64,000 bases of DNA, taken from Thermotoga sp. Mc24. Lineage in GTDB: Bacteria > Thermotogota > Thermotogae > Thermotogales > Thermotogaceae. The notes beneath the pieces are model-generated. The model was not told the DNA's origin, did not search any database, and worked only from the letters and a program-made list of their open reading frames with translations. Shown in pieces: positions 60,797 to 64,000 of this stretch. Each line of letters opens with the position of its first letter. The first letter of the stretch is position 1. A program made the position numbers and the translations under genes. The DNA is taken from positions 62,001 through 126,000 of the forward strand of contig NZ_JSFH01000007.1 of the NCBI RefSeq assembly GCF_000784835.1. The letters run 5' to 3'.

Positions 60797-61371
60797 ATTT
60801 CACCTGCCTTCTTCGTTATGAAGGTGAATATTTCGCTTTTTCGTTCTTCGAGGAAAGTATCCACGGTGCTTCGAACGATTGTTCTGTCCTTCTTTAAAAG
60901 GATTCCTCCAGTTACTTCTGAGCTCGTTTCCACTCTCTTGTCCCCTGCTATTTCAGAAACGATTTCGGCGTCTTCAGGATTGCAGACTATCACAAAATCT
61001 TCGCTCTCTATCAATCTCAAAGCGTCGTTGTAGAGTTTTCTGTAAAGTATCTTTTTCTCTTCGATGGGCAAATTGAGAAGCCGTTCTCTCAACGATGAGA
61101 ATACTCTGGATATCAATTTCTTATTGTAGAGGAGTTTCTCTTTTCGCAATTCCGACGTGATCTGGGAAGTTTTTCTATCTATCATCTGTTTTCTCTCCAG
61201 CTCCGCTTTTCTCATCAATGTCTCTTCGTACTCTTTGAGTTCCTTTTCGATGTGCTTCTTCTCTTCTTCAATGAGTCGATCGTACTTCTCTTTCAACTCT
61301 TCGCGAATTTCTCTCAAGCGTTGTTCAAAAACGGAGTAGAGATTTTCAAGTTTTGTCTCTATCTCATTCAT
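60793..61371 (-). CDS. ntpE: V/A-type ATPase subunit E (peripheral stalk)
   Basis: 192 residues: N-terminal 100-residue charged coiled coil (EKKHIEKELKEYEETLMRKAEL), C-terminal globular head with VTGGILLKKDRTIVRSTVDTFLEERKSEIF, diagnostic for subunit E. Overlaps F by 8 nt. No separate G/H stalk partner gene is seen. Confidence 0.93.
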   Translation of the reverse strand: MNEIETKLENLYSVFEQRLREIREELKEKYDRLIEEEKKHIEKELKEYEETLMRKAELERKQMIDRKTSQITSELRKEKLLYNKKLISRVFSSLRERLLNLPIEEKKILYRKLYNDALRLIESEDFVIVCNPEDAEIVSEIAGDKRVETSSEVTGGILLKKDRTIVRSTVDTFLEERKSEIFTFITKKAGEI

Positions 61372-61678
61372 TGAGCTTCACCCCCACCACGTCTTCCACG
61401 TATCTTGTAATGAAATTCCTGTCGCCTCGCCAGCCGTGTCTGTCAGGTATGACGAATACCAGGGGAAGTTTCCCGGAAATTTTGTGTGATTTGATCTCTT
61501 CTGGTATTTCTTTCGCGGCGAGTTCTGTGACGAGGAGGATTCCAATGGTTTTGTCTTCTATTGCTTTTTTGAAGGCCTCCAGTGTTTCTTCCCTTCCGTG
61601 GACAACTGTACCCGCAACACCTGCCAACCGAAGACCAATGGCGGTGTCTATGTTGTCACTGATGAGGAAAAACCTCAT
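61364..61678 (-). CDS. ntpF: V/A-type ATPase subunit F
   Basis: 104 residues, CheY-like fold: FFLISDNIDTAIGLRLAGV, IGILLVTELAAKEIPEEI, PLVFVIPDRHG. Binds subunit D in the rotor. Confidence 0.94.
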   Translation of the reverse strand: MRFFLISDNIDTAIGLRLAGVAGTVVHGREETLEAFKKAIEDKTIGILLVTELAAKEIPEEIKSHKISGKLPLVFVIPDRHGWRGDRNFITRYVEDVVGVKLNE

Positions 61679-61679
61679 C

Positions 61680-62108
61680 TCATAACCTCCCGAGTATCAT
61701 GATACTCACGATAAGACCGTATATAACTATTCCTTCGGCAAGACCAACGTAAATGAGAGTTCTTCCAAGCAGTTCTGGTTTTTCACTTATGGCTCCAACT
61801 GAAGCCGCTCCTGTCATTCCCACTGCTATGCCTGCTCCAACCGCTGCCAGTCCTGTGGATAGGGCAACTGCCATCAATCCAAGGCCATTTGAAGATTGCG
61901 ATGATGGAGCCTGTGTGGTGGGGACGTTCTGTGCGAACGCGCTCGAAGAAAGGCTAACAACGGCGAGGAAAACTATCAATGAAAACGCAACCACGTTGCC
62001 GAGAAGAATACCAAAAGCTGTTTTTTTCTTGGTAGTTTTCCTAGAAAGGAAAAAACCACCAATCAACGTTGCCACCACAAGAATCATCGCTGCTACCAGA
62101 AAAACCAT
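61680..62108 (-). CDS. ntpK: V/A-type ATPase proteolipid subunit K
   Basis: 142 residues. C-terminal helical hairpin (76-142): LSTGLAAVGAGIAVGMTGAA, SEKPELLGR loop, and YVGLAEGIVIYGL with the ion-binding Glu125 and Tyr130. The first 60 residues add two more hydrophobic segments (1-20 and 33-58) with no carboxylate, the second ending SSSAFAQ like a signal-peptidase site, then a Ser/Gln linker. So only one of the two hairpins can bind ions. Na+ or H+ choice cannot be decided. Confidence 0.94.
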   Translation of the reverse strand: MVFLVAAMILVVATLIGGFFLSRKTTKKKTAFGILLGNVVAFSLIVFLAVVSLSSSAFAQNVPTTQAPSSQSSNGLGLMAVALSTGLAAVGAGIAVGMTGAASVGAISEKPELLGRTLIYVGLAEGIVIYGLIVSIMILGRL

Positions 62109-62122
62109 GCTTACACCTCCAA

Positions 62123-63979
62123 TCAGAGTTTGTATCTTTCTGGATTGAATTCCCTTCCACTGTCTTTGAAGAATCTTGTGAAAAATTCGTAAAATTCAAG
62201 CCTCAAAGTCTGAATGAATACGACGAGTCCCTCCAGACCGATTATTATGATGTTTCCAAGAAAGAGTATCACGAACGTCACAACAGGATTCTTTGCCATT
62301 TTTGCCATGGTGTAAAATGCAAGGAAAAGTCCGGCGTGGTTCAAGGCAAAAGCTCCAAGCCTCACAAAGGAGAGGGTGTTGCTGAAGTAGCTTATTAGAA
62401 TCTCGAAAACTTCGAAGAAAGCCTGTACAATTCTTTCTGATAAAGGGGCTTCTGTGAATATGAAACTGTACACATACATAACACCCACGAGGACACCCAT
62501 GGATATGAGTCCAAACCTTGGGAAAGACCCATTCATGAAAAAGATCAAAACCGATACGACGGCGATCCAGTAGAAAAGCAGTCCGAGTATCCCGTTGTGG
62601 TTGAAAAGTAGTTCTCGTTTTTCTCGATTTTTTAGATTGTTGACAATGTTCAAAATCATTGCGAACGTGATGGTGGCTATTCCAATATATATGGAAAAAG
62701 CGAGGAAGTAGTTTATGTTTTCCATGGGCCTTTTCCAGATAGAAGGAATGATCTCGTAGCCGAATACGCTCCCGTAAAGCATCCCGAATATAGAAGAAGA
62801 TACTCCTGCCGATCCAATTACATAGAGAAGATCGTTTTTTAATCTCCAGTACAATCCAAAGCCGAACAGCGCCAGAACCAGACCGTGCCCAACATCACCG
62901 AACATCATTCCAAAGAACGCCAGAAACATTATGGCAACAAAAGGGGTGGGATCTATTTCGTCACTGGAAGGTATGCCGAACATTCGTGTTATGGACTCGA
63001 AATGTTTGAAAAATCCTCTGTTTTTCAAGAGTGTTGGGGGTTTCGTATTCGGTTGGCACGACAGGAGAACCATCCGGGGATTGGATTCCAGGAATCGTTT
63101 CATTTCTTCCAGGTTCTGATGGGTTGTCCAGCCCGAGATCACGAGGAAATTCTCCGTTGATTTCGTTTTTTGGAGGAGATCGTGGATATTTTTCAAGATG
63201 TAGATGTACTCAAAATAATTTTTCACAAGCCGTCTGTTCTTGTAGAACTCCCTTCTTATGGTTGAATTCAGTATCTCTATTTCTGAATCCAGCACCTTCA
63301 GTTCATCTTCGAGCTGTAAGGAGATTTCAGAAGGAGTACCGGAGTAGCTCTCGGAGAGAGAGTACTCCACGAAACCGGCTGTCGTTAACGTGCTCTCCAA
63401 GTCCAATTCCTTTCGATGGATAACGAAAAGCCATGTTTTTTCCTCCTCGACTGCTACTTCCAGTATCAACACATCTTCATCTTTGACGCTCTCTTTCAAT
63501 CTTTCCACGTAATCGTTACCTATGTTTCCAAAGTGGTATCGGAAGAATTCAGATTCTCTTAAATCTTTCAGATTCACATCTATCATCCGAAGTCTTTCAA
63601 CTATCTCGAGATCTTTCGTTTTCTTTTCTCTTTCCTGCTTCAAATCGTTCATTTTTCTGTGTAGAGTTTCAACAACGGGAAGTACTTTTTCTATGAACGC
63701 ATTCACATCTTTCAGTGAGATATTCATTTTCGAAATGTCCACATTCTGGGGTTCCGGTGATGGTGTTTCACCAATCATCTCGTAGAGGTTCATGAACTTG
63801 CTGTAAATATCATCGTAAAAGGTATGGTCTGGGGTTCTAAGAAGATTCAGGGTCTCCTCTTCGAAGATAGACTCCAGCGGAATCATTTCCACACTCTCCG
63901 TATCGAGGATTCTTTTCAGCAATCTTTCGGATTCATCAACAGGTGCTATGATGCTGAACGCACTGAGTTTCTCTTGCAT
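62123..63979 (-). CDS. ntpI: V/A-type ATPase subunit I (a-type)
   Basis: 618 residues. N-terminal 330-residue soluble part with coiled coils (peripheral-stalk base) and a C-terminal half of seven or eight transmembrane helices including PFVAIMFLAFFGMMFGDVGHGLVLALFG and TLSFVRLGAFALNHAGLF, with the conserved ion-path Arg in SFVRLGAF. ATG at 63979 follows GAGGAGTGATC; first operon gene in the window, upstream region outside. Confidence 0.95.
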   Translation of the reverse strand: MQEKLSAFSIIAPVDESERLLKRILDTESVEMIPLESIFEEETLNLLRTPDHTFYDDIYSKFMNLYEMIGETPSPEPQNVDISKMNISLKDVNAFIEKVLPVVETLHRKMNDLKQEREKKTKDLEIVERLRMIDVNLKDLRESEFFRYHFGNIGNDYVERLKESVKDEDVLILEVAVEEEKTWLFVIHRKELDLESTLTTAGFVEYSLSESYSGTPSEISLQLEDELKVLDSEIEILNSTIRREFYKNRRLVKNYFEYIYILKNIHDLLQKTKSTENFLVISGWTTHQNLEEMKRFLESNPRMVLLSCQPNTKPPTLLKNRGFFKHFESITRMFGIPSSDEIDPTPFVAIMFLAFFGMMFGDVGHGLVLALFGFGLYWRLKNDLLYVIGSAGVSSSIFGMLYGSVFGYEIIPSIWKRPMENINYFLAFSIYIGIATITFAMILNIVNNLKNREKRELLFNHNGILGLLFYWIAVVSVLIFFMNGSFPRFGLISMGVLVGVMYVYSFIFTEAPLSERIVQAFFEVFEILISYFSNTLSFVRLGAFALNHAGLFLAFYTMAKMAKNPVVTFVILFLGNIIIIGLEGLVVFIQTLRLEFYEFFTRFFKDSGREFNPERYKL

Positions 63980-64000
63980 ACAGATCACTCCTCAAAAGTC

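Overview
The window is a gene-dense stretch of a hyperthermophilic Thermotoga chromosome. The main evidence is an Ompalpha-like outer-membrane tether (SLH domain, long coiled coil, C-terminal anchor), an argGHCJBD operon of the type known from Thermotoga, an oxoacid:ferredoxin oxidoreductase operon, GTG/TTG starts behind very strong GGAGGTGA-type ribosome binding sites, and many 4-nt ATGA overlaps. Gene order and protein lengths match what I recall of the T. maritima TM1791 to TM1726 region run in descending locus order. The V/A-type ATPase operon at the right edge argues against T. maritima MSB8, which as I recall has only an F-type enzyme, and for a relative such as the RQ2, neapolitana, petrophila or naphthophila group.

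Layout. 1-650: 3' end of a type III-B CRISPR gene (cmr6) and its terminator. 0.7-5.3 kb: accessory-looking strip with two unrecognised small genes, a GGDEF protein, a CxxCxxCC protein, tRNA-Glu, an SPW-repeat membrane protein with an ArsR regulator and operator, a degraded second copy of the tRNA-Glu 3' half, a DMT permease and a zinc-ribbon protein. 5.3-12 kb: argGHCJBD (minus strand). 12.1-14.4 kb: a 30-residue membrane peptide, tRNA-Ser, rimP, nusA, a Fur-family gene. 14.3-27.3 kb: one long minus-strand operon (efp, asp23, nusB, fhs, folD, xseA, xseB, dxs, asp23, fakA, TPR gene, apgM, comEC-like). 27.4-31.5 kb: transketolase, divergent uvrB, tRNA-Asp. 31.5-37.9 kb: operon of two butyrate kinases, a phosphate butyryltransferase, a P-loop ATPase and a four-subunit 2-oxoacid:ferredoxin oxidoreductase, behind a promoter with a palindromic operator. 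38-40.6 kb: periplasmic coiled-coil protein, threonine aldolase, aldo/keto reductase. 40.6-53 kb: long operon ruvB, yggS, yggT, nadK, phoU, lptF/G-lptD-like, dnaB, pnp, zip, nurA-like, mrnC, trmH, HAD. 53-64 kb: operon with the V-type ATPase (I-K-F-E-A-B-D) running with a 4-nt overlap into alaX-like, a DUF2520 dehydrogenase, panB and ompalpha.

How it fits together. The oxidoreductase, Ptb and Buk genes form a complete route from branched-chain 2-oxoacids to acyl-CoA, acyl-phosphate, acid and ATP. The arg operon encodes ornithine synthesis with acetyl recycling by ArgJ plus the last two steps to arginine. The V-type ATPase would couple ion flow to ATP at the same membrane.

Most unusual features: (i) an LptF/G-type permease whose second half is continuous with an OstA/LptD-like outer-membrane domain, and whose first half is separated from it by a -1 frameshift at a run of seven A; (ii) panB broken by the same kind of -1 shift at a run of six A; (iii) an arsR-type gene whose N-terminal helix lies in another frame; (iv) a laterally acquired-looking V-ATPase stitched into a housekeeping operon without a visible C subunit; (v) the operator-controlled buk/ptb/oxidoreductase operon with an embedded P-loop ATPase. 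Start sites were chosen from ribosome binding sites and often differ from the longest open frame. No database search was possible.
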